From assembly GCF_001879695.1 (NCBI RefSeq), contig NZ_MNBL01000042.1:1-64000 (forward strand): a stretch of DNA of 64,000 nucleotides, read 5' to 3'. The stretch comes from Nioella sediminis (GTDB lineage: Bacteria; Pseudomonadota; Alphaproteobacteria; Rhodobacterales; Rhodobacteraceae). The translations under genes and the position numbers were made by a program. The notes under the pieces were generated by a model that was given only the letters and a program-made list of their open reading frames with translations, did not search any database and was not told the DNA's origin. This document shows, piece after piece, positions 36,407-45,687 of this stretch. Each line of letters begins with the position of its first letter. Position 1 is the first letter of the stretch.

Positions 36407-37081
36407 ATGGACAAAGCCCAGACAGACCGGACACTCTGGCGGGACAATGGCGTGCCCGTGTCGGAACGGTTCGACGATCCCTATTACTCGCTGGACAATG
36501 GGCTGGCCGAGACCCGCCACGTGTTTCTTGACGGCAATGACCTGCCCGCGCGATTCCGGCCTGGCTTCCATATCGCCGAGCTTGGGTTCGGAACCGGGTT
36601 GAACCTGATTGCAGCGCGGCTGGCCTGGATGGCCAGCGGAACGCCGGGCCGTCTGCGCTTTACCAGTTTCGAGGCCTTCCCGATGCCACCCGAAGACGCG
36701 CTGCGCGCCCTGTCGGCGTTCCCTGACGCCGCAAACTTGGCAGGGGACACGGCTGAAATGCTGGCGGACCCGCAGAAGCCCCTGATCCGCGATGATATCG
36801 AAATGCACCTGATCACAGGCGATGCCCGTAAGACCCTGCCCGCATGGAAGGATCAGGCGGATGCGTGGTTCCTCGACGGGTTTTCGCCTGCCAAGAACCC
36901 GGAACTGTGGGGGGCTGATCTGATGGCCGAGGTCGCCCGCCACACGGCCCCCGGCGGCAGCTTCGCCACCTACACGGCGGCGGGCGATGTGCGACGCGCG
37001 CTTGTCGCTGCCGGGTTCGACGTAACGCGGGTGCCCGGCTATGGCCGAAAGAGGCATATGAGTACGGGGCGCAAGAGATGA
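36407..37081 (+). CDS. mnmD: tRNA (5-methylaminomethyl-2-thiouridine)-methyltransferase, MnmD
   Basis: A 224-residue SAM methyltransferase: DPYYSLDNGLAETRHVFLDGNDLP is the MnmD/MnmC(m) signature and HIAELGFGTGLNLIAARLAW the SAM-binding motif; DAWFLDGFSPAKNPELW is the catalytic D-G-F-S-P-A-K-N-P motif. It completes mnm5s2U34 in tRNA. In E. coli this domain is fused to the FAD oxidase; here it is separate and divergent from a DAO gene. Its stop overlaps the EamA start by 4 nt (ATGA). Confidence 0.93.
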   Translation: MDKAQTDRTLWRDNGVPVSERFDDPYYSLDNGLAETRHVFLDGNDLPARFRPGFHIAELGFGTGLNLIAARLAWMASGTPGRLRFTSFEAFPMPPEDALRALSAFPDAANLAGDTAEMLADPQKPLIRDDIEMHLITGDARKTLPAWKDQADAWFLDGFSPAKNPELWGADLMAEVARHTAPGGSFATYTAAGDVRRALVAAGFDVTRVPGYGRKRHMSTGRKR

Positions 37082-37956
37082 GCGAGCAGAACACGCGGGC
37101 CGGCATCTGGCTGATGGTGCTGACGACCTTCATCTTTGCCATGCAAGACGGGATCTCGCGCCACCTGGCCGGGGAATACAACGTTCTGATGGTGGTGATG
37201 ATCCGCTATTGGTTCTTTGCCAGTTTCGTGATGGTCGTGGCGTCGCGCAAGGCGGGCGGGCTGCGCGCGGCGGCGGCGACAAGCCAACCGTGGTTGCAGG
37301 GGTTTCGCGCGGTTCTACTGGTCGCGGAAATCTGCGTGGCGATCCTGGGCTTCACCCTGCTTGGGCTGGTCGAAAGCCATGCCGTGTTCGCCTGCTATCC
37401 GCTGCTGGTCGCGGCACTCTCTGGCCCGGTTCTGGGCGAACAGGTGGGCTGGCGGCGCTGGACGGCGATCGGCATCGGTTTCGTCGGAGTTGTGATCATC
37501 CTGGAGCCTGGCTTCGGCGTCTTCGATCCTCTGGCCATCGTGCCCCTCGTTTCGGCGCTGATGTTCGCACTCTACGGTCTGCTGACGCGCTATGCCGCGC
37601 GCAGGGATATGGCGGCCACCAGCTTTTTCTGGACCGGAACCGTGGGGGCAGTGGCCATGACAGCGGTCGGCATCTGGTTCTGGGAGCCGATGACAGGGCG
37701 CGACTGGATCTGGATGGGGGTTCTCTGCCTGACCGGGGCGGCAGGGCATTTCACCCTGATCAAGACCTATGAACTGGCCGAGGCCAGCGCGGTTCAACCT
37801 TTCGCCTATCTGCAGCTTGTATTCGCATCCACACTCGGGCTCGTTGTTTTCAATGAAAACATGGAGCTCAACGTGGTGATCGGTGCGGCAATCGTTGTGG
37901 CCGCGGGGCTGTTCACGCTGTGGCGGGCGCGGGCCCTTGAAGCCGACGAAAGCTGA
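37078..37956 (+). CDS. EamA/DMT family transporter
   Basis: A 292-residue ten-span protein with two EamA halves: IWLMVLTTFIFAMQDGISRHLAG, ILGFTLLGLVESHAVFACYPLLVAALSGPVLGEQVGWRRWTAIGIGFVGVVIIL, and LTGAAGHFTLIKTYELAEASAVQPFAYLQLVFASTLGLVVFNE in the second. Substrate unknown. It overlaps mnmD by 4 nt and is thus coupled to it, which may only reflect dense packing. A composite repeat begins directly after the stop. Confidence 0.86.
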   Translation: MSEQNTRAGIWLMVLTTFIFAMQDGISRHLAGEYNVLMVVMIRYWFFASFVMVVASRKAGGLRAAAATSQPWLQGFRAVLLVAEICVAILGFTLLGLVESHAVFACYPLLVAALSGPVLGEQVGWRRWTAIGIGFVGVVIILEPGFGVFDPLAIVPLVSALMFALYGLLTRYAARRDMAATSFFWTGTVGAVAMTAVGIWFWEPMTGRDWIWMGVLCLTGAAGHFTLIKTYELAEASAVQPFAYLQLVFASTLGLVVFNENMELNVVIGAAIVVAAGLFTLWRARALEADES

Positions 37957-38111
37957 TCCTTTCATCTTGGTGACAAATACCTCGGGGGAGTCGCGAAGCG
38001 ACGGGGGCAGAGCCCCCTTCAACGGACTGCGCCTGAGAGAAGCATTTGGGGTGGCGGATCGGTACCGCCTGGATCGCGCCCCGAAGGCACGGCGAAACCA
38101 CCGTCCCGGTG
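37957..38111. repeat. Composite intergenic repeat, copy D (between convergent genes)
   Basis: After the EamA stop: TCCTTTCATCTTGG, ACAAATACCTCGGGGG, GTCGC/GCGAC and GGGGGC/GCCCCC hairpins; CGGCGAAACC at 38090-38099, 13 bp before the slt stop. The ends are those of copies A-C, in the orientation of copy C. The centre differs in sequence but is again hairpin-rich. Confidence 0.72.
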
Positions 38112-40052
38112 CTAGCGTTGCCGCAAGAGCCCGGTCAGCGTCTGGTCCGGCAAACGCCCGGTCAGCAGAGCGTCATAGATCCGCATGCTTTCCGTCACCC
38201 GCATCACGTAGTTCCGGGTCTCGCGGAAGGGGATCGACTCGATCCAGTCGACCACGTCTACATCCGGGTCGCGCGGGTCTCCGAACGCTTCCATCCAGCG
38301 TTCCGCCCGGCTCGGGCCCGCATTGTAGGCGGCGGCGATCAGCACCGGGTTGGGGCCAAACTCCTCGATCAGGTAGTCGAGATAGGCCGCGCCGAGCGTG
38401 GCGTTGAAGGCCGGGTCCTCGTGCATCCGGCTCTCGCTGAAGGCGACGCCAAGTCGGCGCGCCATTTCGCGTCCGGTGCGGGGCATCACCTGCATCAGCC
38501 CAAGCGCGCCCGCGTGGCTGACAACCGTCGGGTCGAACTCGCTCTCGCGCCGGGCGATGGAATGCACCAGCCGGTCCGACACCGGCAGGTCGTAGGCCAG
38601 CAGGTCCGATGACAGCGGATAATAGGCGCGCATGATTTCGTGGCCCATGGTGGCGGCGCGCTTGGCGATCATCAGGGCGATATGCGGTTCATTCAGGTCC
38701 AGCAGCATCGAGGCCAGTTGTCCGGCTTCCTGTCGGGACAGGCTTTCGGTCAGATGTGTCCAAAAGCGTTCGGCAAGGGCAATCTCGCCAGCCTCAAGCA
38801 GCCGCACCGCAGCGCGGAAGACGCTTGTCCGAACAAAGTCGGCCTGCCGCCAGTCGCCGAAATCCTCCTGCCCCAGAAAGGCCGGATCCGTGGGCAGCCC
38901 GCCACGCTCTGCTGCCAGTTGCCCGTAGAAGCTCGACTGGAAGCGTGCCCCGAGCGCATAAGCTTGCGCTGCGGCCTCCTCATTGCCAAGCGCCTCTTGC
39001 GCGCGGCCGAGCCAGTAGCCGGCGCGACCCATGGAGATCGGGGATTCCACAGCCTCGGTGAAGTGCGAGAAATGTTCCGCCGCAGTCGCCGCATCGCCCA
39101 TCCGCAAAGCGGTGTAGCCGGAAATCCATTCCAGGTCCGAGTAATTCACGTAATCGGTCGCGGGGTCGATATGGTGATTGGCAGCCACGTTATAGGCAGT
39201 CTGGAAATCCCCGTCGCGCATCAGGTCGCGGGCCAGAGCGCGGCGGCGGTTGGCCCATTCTGATGGACGGCCAAGCGCGGTGGCGGAGCTGGAGGTCTCG
39301 CGAATCAGGCTGGTCGCACTGCTGGTCAGCCCTTCTCGCATCCGCCAGACGAAGCGTTCATAAGCCAGACCGGGATCGCCACGCAGCGCGGCGGGCACGG
39401 CCTCGATCGCCGCATCCACGCCGGGGCGGCGGGCGCGCAGCAGCAGGCGTGCCTCTGCCAGCCGCTCCCATCCATCGCTGACCAGCGGGTACATGCGCCG
39501 GGCCTGCGTGGCCTCGTTTTCCCACAGCAGGTGATCCAGCCGCGATTCATGGTGGGTGCGCAGGGTGCGCGGCCAGTCGATCATGAACTGGTCATGTTCC
39601 GCCTCGGAAAGAGACATCGTGGTCCAGGCGCGGATCGCTTCGGCCATGGCGTCTTCGCGGCGGTCTAGCTCCCACAGGGCGGCAGCAAGGCGCAGCGAGC
39701 CCCACCCGGTTTGCGGCGTCTGATCCTCGAAATAGGCGATAACCGTCGCGGCAGGCGTGGTTTCCTCGATATTCCGCTCGCCCTGCCGGATCAGGTAGGG
39801 CAGGCCGGGCCAGTCGGGATTTTGTGCGAGGAAGTCGAAATACTCGCTCAGCTCCCCCTCGCCCTGTCGCAGCCTGATCCATGTCACCACATCGGCGGCT
39901 GCGGAATCGGTCACGCGGGCCTGTGCCTCGGCAGCCGACGGATAGTCGCGGTCGCCTAGGGCTTCGATAGCCTCGGCCAGCGCTTCGGGGGTCGCCAGCG
40001 CCGGGACAGGCAGGCAGGTCAGGAAAAGGCTGAAAAGAATTCGTCGCATCAT
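38112..40052 (-). CDS. Soluble lytic murein transglycosylase (Slt family)
   Basis: A 646-residue periplasmic enzyme: signal peptide RRILFSLFLTCLPVPALA, a long helical superhelix (U-domain; TPR-like LGDRDYPSAAEAQARVTD, AERFWTHLTESLS), and a C-terminal SLT domain with catalytic Glu503 in IARRESEFDPTVVSHAGALGLMQVMP followed by NPVLIAAAYNAGPSRAERW. It cleaves glycan strands to 1,6-anhydro-muropeptides in cell-wall recycling. The ATG at 40049 or 40052 starts the signal peptide. It diverges from dapA by 143 nt. Confidence 0.94.
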   Translation of the reverse strand: MMRRILFSLFLTCLPVPALATPEALAEAIEALGDRDYPSAAEAQARVTDSAAADVVTWIRLRQGEGELSEYFDFLAQNPDWPGLPYLIRQGERNIEETTPAATVIAYFEDQTPQTGWGSLRLAAALWELDRREDAMAEAIRAWTTMSLSEAEHDQFMIDWPRTLRTHHESRLDHLLWENEATQARRMYPLVSDGWERLAEARLLLRARRPGVDAAIEAVPAALRGDPGLAYERFVWRMREGLTSSATSLIRETSSSATALGRPSEWANRRRALARDLMRDGDFQTAYNVAANHHIDPATDYVNYSDLEWISGYTALRMGDAATAAEHFSHFTEAVESPISMGRAGYWLGRAQEALGNEEAAAQAYALGARFQSSFYGQLAAERGGLPTDPAFLGQEDFGDWRQADFVRTSVFRAAVRLLEAGEIALAERFWTHLTESLSRQEAGQLASMLLDLNEPHIALMIAKRAATMGHEIMRAYYPLSSDLLAYDLPVSDRLVHSIARRESEFDPTVVSHAGALGLMQVMPRTGREMARRLGVAFSESRMHEDPAFNATLGAAYLDYLIEEFGPNPVLIAAAYNAGPSRAERWMEAFGDPRDPDVDVVDWIESIPFRETRNYVMRVTESMRIYDALLTGRLPDQTLTGLLRQR

Positions 40053-40195
40053 GCCACCGGTTTGTAACTATCCTTAAAGGATAAGGCCTCAGCCCTTGCT
40101 TGCAACTCACTTACTTGGCAATAGGCGGACGGCGACCCGTCGGGGCGCGATCCTCCGCCGATCCCGGCGATACCAGACATGAAAGGAAGCGTGTG

Positions 40196-41071
40196 ATGTT
40201 CAAAGGCTCGATGCCCGCATTGGTCACGCCGTTCAAGGACGGCGCGGTGGATTTTGACACGCTGAAGAAACTTGTCGAGTGGCACATCGCCGAAGGCAGC
40301 AGCGGTCTGGTGCCCGTGGGCACGACGGGTGAAAGCCCGACCCTGACCCATGAGGAACATGAACAGGTGATCGAGGCCGTGGTGGAAGCCGCCGCAGGCC
40401 GGGTGCCGGTCATCGCCGGGGCCGGGTCCAACAACACGGTCGAGGCGATCCGCTTCCTGCAGCACGCCAAGGCCGTGGGTGCGGATGCGGGTCTTGTGGT
40501 GACGCCCTATTACAACAAGCCGACGCAGGCCGGAATGATCGCCCATTACACGGCGCTGACTGAGGCCTGCGATCTGCCGATCGTGATCTACAACATTCCC
40601 GGCCGCTCCGTGGTCGATATGACCCCCGCCACCATGGGCGAACTGGCCAAGCTGCCCTCCATCGTGGGTGTGAAGGATGCAACCGGCGATCTGGCGCGCG
40701 TCAGCTGGACCCGGATCGCCTGCGGGCATGACTTCTGCCAGCTCTCGGGAGAGGACGCGACCGCCCATGGCTTTAACGCGCAAGGCGGTGTGGGCTGTAT
40801 TTCGGTGACCGCGAACGTCGCCCCGCGCCTCTGCGCGGACATGCAGAACGCGACGCTGGCGGGTGACTATGCCAAGGCACTTCAGATCGCCGACAAGCTG
40901 ATGCCGCTGCATCGCGCGATCTTCCTCGAACCGGGGCTGTGTGGTGCGAAATACGCGATGTCGGTTCTGGGCCTCTGCTCGGACGAGGTGCGCCTGCCGC
41001 TGGTGCCGGTGACCGACGCCACCAAGGCCGAGATCCGGGCCGCCATGACGCACGCCGGCCTGATCGACTGA
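40196..41071 (+). CDS. dapA: 4-hydroxy-tetrahydrodipicolinate synthase
   Basis: A 291-residue TIM-barrel aldolase: [33 protein letters not shown] with Thr43/Thr44, Tyr132 in [10 protein letters not shown] (Arg137), and Schiff-base Lys160 in [13 protein letters not shown], numbering one off from E. coli DapA. It condenses pyruvate and aspartate-semialdehyde, the first committed step to lysine and diaminopimelate. GAAAGGAAGC precedes the ATG. A trmO-like gene follows by 1 nt. Confidence 0.97.
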   Translation: MFKGSMPALVTPFKDGAVDFDTLKKLVEWHIAEGSSGLVPVGTTGESPTLTHEEHEQVIEAVVEAAAGRVPVIAGAGSNNTVEAIRFLQHAKAVGADAGLVVTPYYNKPTQAGMIAHYTALTEACDLPIVIYNIPGRSVVDMTPATMGELAKLPSIVGVKDATGDLARVSWTRIACGHDFCQLSGEDATAHGFNAQGGVGCISVTANVAPRLCADMQNATLAGDYAKALQIADKLMPLHRAIFLEPGLCGAKYAMSVLGLCSDEVRLPLVPVTDATKAEIRAAMTHAGLID

Positions 41072-41072
41072 T

Positions 41073-41549
41073 ATGAGCGGAATCCGCGACGGTGAGGTGA
41101 CGCTGCCCTTTGATCCGGCTGACCGGACCGAGGCGGGGGTTGCCTTCATCGGGCGGATCCGCACGCCGTGGTTCAAGGGGCACGGGCCCAAGAACCTGAT
41201 CCAGGCACGCGAAACCGGGCAGGGGGCGACGATTGAACTCGCCCCCGCCTATATCCCCTGCCTTGAGGGGCTGAAGGAAGGCACACCCGTCGTACTGCTC
41301 TACTGGATGGACAAGGCGGCGCGGAACATCGCGGTGCAGAACCCGCACCATACCGATGGCACGCGCGGCACCTTCGCCCTGCGATCCCCGGCGCGACCCA
41401 ACCCGATTGCGATGGCGGTGGTGGTCCTGCAGGGGATCGACCGCGCCACCGGCCTGCTGACCATCGACGCGATGGATTGCTACGACAACACACCGCTTCT
41501 GGACATCAAACCGTGGAAAGCCTCCATCGACGTACCGCCGGGCGCGTGA
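41073..41549 (+). CDS. trmO: TsaA/TrmO-type tRNA t6A37 methyltransferase
   Basis: A 158-residue TsaA-domain protein: VAFIGRIRTPW near the N-terminus, then IELAPAYIPCLEGLKEGTPVVLLYWMD and the SAM-binding loop TRGTFALRSPARPNPIAM. TrmO transfers a methyl group from SAM to N6 of t6A37 in tRNA-Thr. It starts 1 nt after the dapA stop, and its TGA is directly beside the convergent secreted-protein gene. Confidence 0.87.
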   Translation: MSGIRDGEVTLPFDPADRTEAGVAFIGRIRTPWFKGHGPKNLIQARETGQGATIELAPAYIPCLEGLKEGTPVVLLYWMDKAARNIAVQNPHHTDGTRGTFALRSPARPNPIAMAVVVLQGIDRATGLLTIDAMDCYDNTPLLDIKPWKASIDVPPGA

Positions 41550-42407
41550 TCATTCCTCCACCACGGGCATGCCGTTGCGATCAAAGCGGTAGGTCACCAG
41601 TTCCAGACGGGCGAGATCCCACCGTTCCTGCTGTAGGTGATCCTCGATCCTGACCGGAAATCCGTGCGGTTCCAGCGTGATGAGATCAGGCAGAATGGCC
41701 TCTGGCGGGATCGGGTCGCCGGTGATCTCGACATGCAGGGTCTGGAGCCGACGCAGGATCTCCAGCACCTCCTCCACGCCCGGCAGCGCCTCTTGCGGTG
41801 CGAGCACATAGTCGCGCAATACCTGCCCGTCCTGTGCGATCAGCCGGGCAAGTTCCGTATCGAAGCCTTGATAGGCCGAGGTCGGTTCGTCGAGTAGCAT
41901 GAGCTCGGCATCCATCATCACGCTACGCGATATGGCAACCCGCTGCTGCTGACCGCCGCTCAGCGTCTGGCCGGTCGGGCTTGGGGTTCCCGTCAGGCCA
42001 ATGGCACCTTCCAGCGCGGCCTGTACGGCCTCCCGCTGGTTCGGGTCCACACCATCCAGCATGTCGGGGATCAGCTCGGCCACCGTTGCGCGGGCCTCAT
42101 CCAGCGCGCTTGTGTCCCCGGTGGCACCCATTGCCCCGGCGGCATTGGCCATCTGCATGGCGGCCTGCAGATCGACAAAGCGTCCGCCGCGCGCGTCCCA
42201 GACCCGGATGGTGCCGAAATTCAGATCGGCCACGAGTGCGCCATCGTGACCGGGATTGAGGGCAAACATGTTCTGGGACAGGATCATGACCATTGTGGAT
42301 CGCCCCTGTCCGGAGGCCCCAAGATATTCCACCAGATGCCCACGCTGCTGCGCGAACAGGCTGGATGGAACAAGAATGAACAAAGCAATCAGGATGATGC
42401 GGCGCAT
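41550..42407 (-). CDS. Secreted protein with ABC-ATPase-like motifs, unknown function
   Basis: A 285-residue protein. The N-terminus is a signal peptide (RRIILIALFILVPSSLFA-QQ) and GGGAGGATTTCA lies directly before the ATG, so this start is strong. The mature part carries three ABC-NBD motifs in order: a Walker A-like loop G-A-S-G-Q-G-R-S-T at 30-38 with Arg in place of the essential Lys, a perfect signature LSGGQQQRVAISR at 149-161, and Walker B ELMLLDEPTSA at 168-178. Spacing from Walker A to signature (119) is within the range of real NBDs. No Q-loop or H-loop is visible and there is no ATP outside the cytoplasm. The protein thus looks like a degenerate or chimeric ABC ATPase exported to the periplasm. 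Function not known. Confidence 0.82.
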   Translation of the reverse strand: MRRIILIALFILVPSSLFAQQRGHLVEYLGASGQGRSTMVMILSQNMFALNPGHDGALVADLNFGTIRVWDARGGRFVDLQAAMQMANAAGAMGATGDTSALDEARATVAELIPDMLDGVDPNQREAVQAALEGAIGLTGTPSPTGQTLSGGQQQRVAISRSVMMDAELMLLDEPTSAYQGFDTELARLIAQDGQVLRDYVLAPQEALPGVEEVLEILRRLQTLHVEITGDPIPPEAILPDLITLEPHGFPVRIEDHLQQERWDLARLELVTYRFDRNGMPVVEE

Positions 42408-42532
42408 TGAAATCCTCCCCGGACAATACCTGTCTGAAACCGGGTTCAGCATAGCACAACTCTGCCTTGTGCGCAGCCGCCACTGCAGGACCGGTAGACA
42501 GCGCGGGCAAGCCACACTACATCGGGCGGATC

Positions 42533-43012
42533 ATGGCCAAGAAACCGAAGACAGACCCCAACTACAAGGTGATCGCCGAGAACCGGCGGGCGCGCTACGA
42601 CTATGCCATCGAGGATGACATAGAATGTGGGATCGTGCTGCAGGGGTCCGAGGTGAAATCGCTGCGCGAGGGCGGGTCGAACATCGCCGAAAGCTATGCC
42701 GCCGTGGATGAGGGCGAGCTGTGGCTGGTCAACAGCTACATCGCCCCCTATGCGCAGGCCAAGACCTGGGGCCACGAAGAACGGCGCCGCCGCAAGCTGT
42801 TGGTCAGCAAGAAAGAACTGTCCAAGCTGTGGAATGCGACGCAGCGGCAGGGCATGACGCTGGTGCCGCTGGTGATCTATTTCAACCACAAGGGCATCGT
42901 GAAGCTGAAGATCGGCATCGCCAAGGGCAAGAAGACCCAGGACAAGCGTGCCACCGAAGCCAAACGTGACTGGCAAAAGCAGAAAGCCCGCCTGTTGCGG
43001 GACCGGGGCTGA
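42533..43012 (+). CDS. smpB: SsrA-binding protein SmpB
   Basis: A 159-residue Smp[44 protein letters not shown], then EELSKL-type helix [15 protein letters not shown] and a Lys/Arg-rich tail ([25 protein letters not shown]). It brings tmRNA to stalled ribosomes. Together with arfB in this window, two rescue factors are encoded within 5 kb. Start ATG 42533 follows ATCGGGCGGATC. Confidence 0.97.
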   Translation: MAKKPKTDPNYKVIAENRRARYDYAIEDDIECGIVLQGSEVKSLREGGSNIAESYAAVDEGELWLVNSYIAPYAQAKTWGHEERRRRKLLVSKKELSKLWNATQRQGMTLVPLVIYFNHKGIVKLKIGIAKGKKTQDKRATEAKRDWQKQKARLLRDRG

Positions 43013-43084
43013 CAACCCGCCCTCTTGAAAGCAGGCCCCGGCCCGCGTAGGGCTATCAAAACCCCGTGCCTGACGGAGACCCGC

Positions 43085-43936
43085 ATGTCCGCCGATGACC
43101 CCAAGATGCTCGTATCCACCCAGTGGCTTGCCGATCATATGAAAGATCCGGATTTGCGGATCATTGATGCGTCCTACTACCTGCCCGACATGGGGCGCGA
43201 CGCGAAGGCCGAATATGACGCCGCCCACATCCCCGGCGCGCGGTTCTTCGATATCGACGATATCAGCGATTCCGTCAGCGACCTGCCCCACATGGCGCCG
43301 CCGCCGGAAAAGTTCATGAGCCGCATGCGCGCCATGGGCGTGGGCGATGGCCATCAGGTTGTGGTCTATGACGGCAACGGGCTGTTCTCCGCCGCGCGGG
43401 TCTGGTGGCTGTTCCGGCTGATGGGCAAGACCGATATCGCCGTGCTGGATGGCGGCATCCGCAAATGGCAGGCCGAGGGGCGCGAGATCGAGGACATGCC
43501 CCCGATCGTGCGCGACCGGCACATGACCGCGCAGCGTCAGGCGCATCTGGTCAAGGACGTCACGCAGGTGGCCGCCGCCGCCAAGCTCGGCGACTGGCAG
43601 ATCGTGGATGCCCGCAGCGCCGGTCGTTTCCGCGGTGAAGAAGCGGAACCGCGCGAGGGTCTGCGGTCGGGCCGCATTCCAGGCTCGAAAAACGTGCATT
43701 ATGCGACGCTGCTGAACGAAGATGGCACCATGAAACGCGGCGACGAACTGCGCGCGGCGTTCGAGGCGGGCGGTGTGGACCTGAACAAGCGCATCATCAC
43801 CACCTGCGGCTCAGGCGTAACGGCGGCGATCCTGTCGCTCGGGCTGGAACTGCTCGGCCACAAGGACTGGGCGCTTTACGATGGCTCCTGGTCCGAATGG
43901 GGCCAGTTCGATCAGCTCAAGGTCGAGGTGGGATGA
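43085..43936 (+). CDS. sseA: Sulfurtransferase (3-mercaptopyruvate/thiosulfate type)
   Basis: A 283-residue tandem rhodanese: N-terminal domain VSTQWLADHMKDPDLRIIDASYYLP, HIPGARFFDIDDISD, and C-terminal active site ITTCGSGVTAAIL with Cys241. The CGSGVTA loop is the mercaptopyruvate sulfurtransferase hallmark (thiosulfate sulfurtransferases have CRxGx[RT]). It moves sulfur from 3-mercaptopyruvate to acceptors. Stop overlaps the GNAT start by 4 nt (ATGA). Confidence 0.92.
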   Translation: MSADDPKMLVSTQWLADHMKDPDLRIIDASYYLPDMGRDAKAEYDAAHIPGARFFDIDDISDSVSDLPHMAPPPEKFMSRMRAMGVGDGHQVVVYDGNGLFSAARVWWLFRLMGKTDIAVLDGGIRKWQAEGREIEDMPPIVRDRHMTAQRQAHLVKDVTQVAAAAKLGDWQIVDARSAGRFRGEEAEPREGLRSGRIPGSKNVHYATLLNEDGTMKRGDELRAAFEAGGVDLNKRIITTCGSGVTAAILSLGLELLGHKDWALYDGSWSEWGQFDQLKVEVG

Positions 43937-44490
43937 CCATCACCCCCGCAGGCACCGAAGTCGCCTACACGATCACCTATCTGGAGATGACCGAGGCCCC
44001 TGCCCCGGCCCCTGCGTTGCCGGATGACGTCCGGCTGGAGCGCTGCGAACAACCCCCGGTCTGGTTCTTCCTGTCGCTCTACGATGCCGTGGGGCGGATG
44101 TATGAGTGGGTCGACAAGTTTAACGAGCGGCCGGAGGCCGTGAAGGCTTTCGTCCAACACCCCGATGTGACGCTCTACGTCGCCTACCGCCATGGCTGGC
44201 CCAACGGGTTCTTCCAGCTCGACTGGCGCGAAGAAGGTGTGTGCGACCTCGCCTATTTCGGGCTTGTGCCCGCGGCCATCGGCGGCGGTATCGGCGGCGC
44301 GCTGTTGCGCACGGCCATCGCGACCGGCTGGTCGCGTAAGGGCGTTGGCAAGATGACCGTCAATACCTGCACGCTGGACCATCCCCGCGCGCTCGACCTC
44401 TACAAGCGTGTCGGCTTCCGGCCCGTCCGCACCGAGGATCACACCCGCATCCTGACCCGCGACCGCGATCCGTCACAGTTTCCCGCCTGA
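43933..44490 (+). CDS. GNAT family N-acetyltransferase
   Basis: A 185-residue GNAT enzyme: the acetyl-CoA loop is LVPAAIGGGIGGALLRTAI (motif A, with the Q/R-x-x-G-x-G/A pattern shifted to G-G-I-G-G-A) and the C-terminal TLDHPRALDLYKRVGFRPV is motif B. N-terminal 30 residues are Pro/Ala-rich. Substrate unknown. It overlaps sseA by 4 nt and precedes the aminotransferase gene by 11 nt, so a three-gene operon with sseA is likely; this may link it to sulfur or aromatic amino-acid metabolism. Confidence 0.87.
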   Translation: MTITPAGTEVAYTITYLEMTEAPAPAPALPDDVRLERCEQPPVWFFLSLYDAVGRMYEWVDKFNERPEAVKAFVQHPDVTLYVAYRHGWPNGFFQLDWREEGVCDLAYFGLVPAAIGGGIGGALLRTAIATGWSRKGVGKMTVNTCTLDHPRALDLYKRVGFRPVRTEDHTRILTRDRDPSQFPA

Positions 44491-44501
44491 GGAGAGGCAC
44501 G

Positions 44502-45686
44502 ATGTTCGAGACCCTGACCGCCCCGCAGCCCGACAAGATCATCCAGCTGATGCAGATGTTCCGCGAGGACACGCGGGATGGGAAGGTCGATCTGGGCGTC
44601 GGCGTCTACAAGACACCCGAGGGCAAGACCCCGGTCATGAAGGCCGTGAAAGCGGCGGAAGAGCTGGTCTGGCAAACACAGGACAGCAAAGGATATGTCG
44701 CGCTGGCGGGCGACGCGGGCTATCTGGCCGCGATGAAGGGGCTGCTCTTTGTCGACGCGGTACCGCATACGCGCCTCGCTGCGGCGGGCACGCCGGGCGG
44801 CACCGGCGCCGTGCGTCAAGTGCTGGAGATGGTCAAGCGCCTGACGCCTGACGCCACCGTCTGGATCAGCGCACCGACCTGGCCCAACCACCCGGCGATC
44901 ATCAGCTACCTTGGCCTCGCCATGCGCGAGTACCGCTATTACGACGCCGAAAGCGGCGGGCTGGACCGTGCGGGCATGATGCAGGATCTGGCGGGCGTGA
45001 AAAAGGGCGACCTGATCCTCGTGCATGGCTGCTGTCACAACCCCACCGGCGTGGACCTGACGCTCGACGACTGGCGCGCGCTTGGCGGGCTGTGCCTGTC
45101 CACGGGGGCGATCCCCTTCGTTGACATGGCCTATCTGGGCTTCGGTCAGGGCATCGAGGAAGACGCCGCCGGGATGCGCCTGCTGGCGGCAATGGTTCCC
45201 GAGATGCTGATTGCGGCCTCCTGTTCCAAGAATTTCGGCCTCTACCGCGACCGTGTGGGCATCGCCATGGCGCTCTGTGGGGATGATAAGGCCGCAGCAG
45301 CGACCGGCGGAATGCTGGCCTGGCTCAACCGTCAGAACTTCGCTTTCCCGCCGGATCATGGCGCGCGGGCGGTGCAGACCATTCTGGGCGATCCCGGCTT
45401 GACAGATGTCTGGCGGAGCGAATTGCGCGAGATGCGCGAGGGCATGCAGGCCAATCGAGAGGCTCTGGCCGCCGAGTTGCAACGCATCACCGGGTCCGAC
45501 CGTTTCGCGTTTCTTGCCGCACATCGCGGCATGTTCTCGCTGCTTGGCGCAAGCCTGGAGCAGGTGGAGCAACTGCGCGCAGAGCACGGCATCTACCTCG
45601 TCTTCGACAGCCGCATGAACGTGGCGGGCCTGACGCCCGAGACGATTCCGCTGGTGGCGAAGGCGGTGGCCGAGGTCATGGGCTAA
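44502..45686 (+). CDS. Aromatic/aspartate aminotransferase (class I)
   Basis: A 394-residue fold-type I aminotransferase of the AspC/TyrB branch: DKIIQLMQMFREDTRDGKVDLGVGVYKTPEGKTPVMKAVKAAEE, TWPNHPAI, HGCCHNPTGVDLT, PFVDMAYLGFGQG and PLP-lysine Lys243 in CSKNFGLYRDRVG. TyrB-type length and HNPTG motif; substrate preference (aspartate or aromatic amino acids) cannot be told. Transcription probably ends in the two palindromes at 45688-45742. Confidence 0.9.
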   Translation: MFETLTAPQPDKIIQLMQMFREDTRDGKVDLGVGVYKTPEGKTPVMKAVKAAEELVWQTQDSKGYVALAGDAGYLAAMKGLLFVDAVPHTRLAAAGTPGGTGAVRQVLEMVKRLTPDATVWISAPTWPNHPAIISYLGLAMREYRYYDAESGGLDRAGMMQDLAGVKKGDLILVHGCCHNPTGVDLTLDDWRALGGLCLSTGAIPFVDMAYLGFGQGIEEDAAGMRLLAAMVPEMLIAASCSKNFGLYRDRVGIAMALCGDDKAAAATGGMLAWLNRQNFAFPPDHGARAVQTILGDPGLTDVWRSELREMREGMQANREALAAELQRITGSDRFAFLAAHRGMFSLLGASLEQVEQLRAEHGIYLVFDSRMNVAGLTPETIPLVAKAVAEVMG

Positions 45687-45687
45687 G

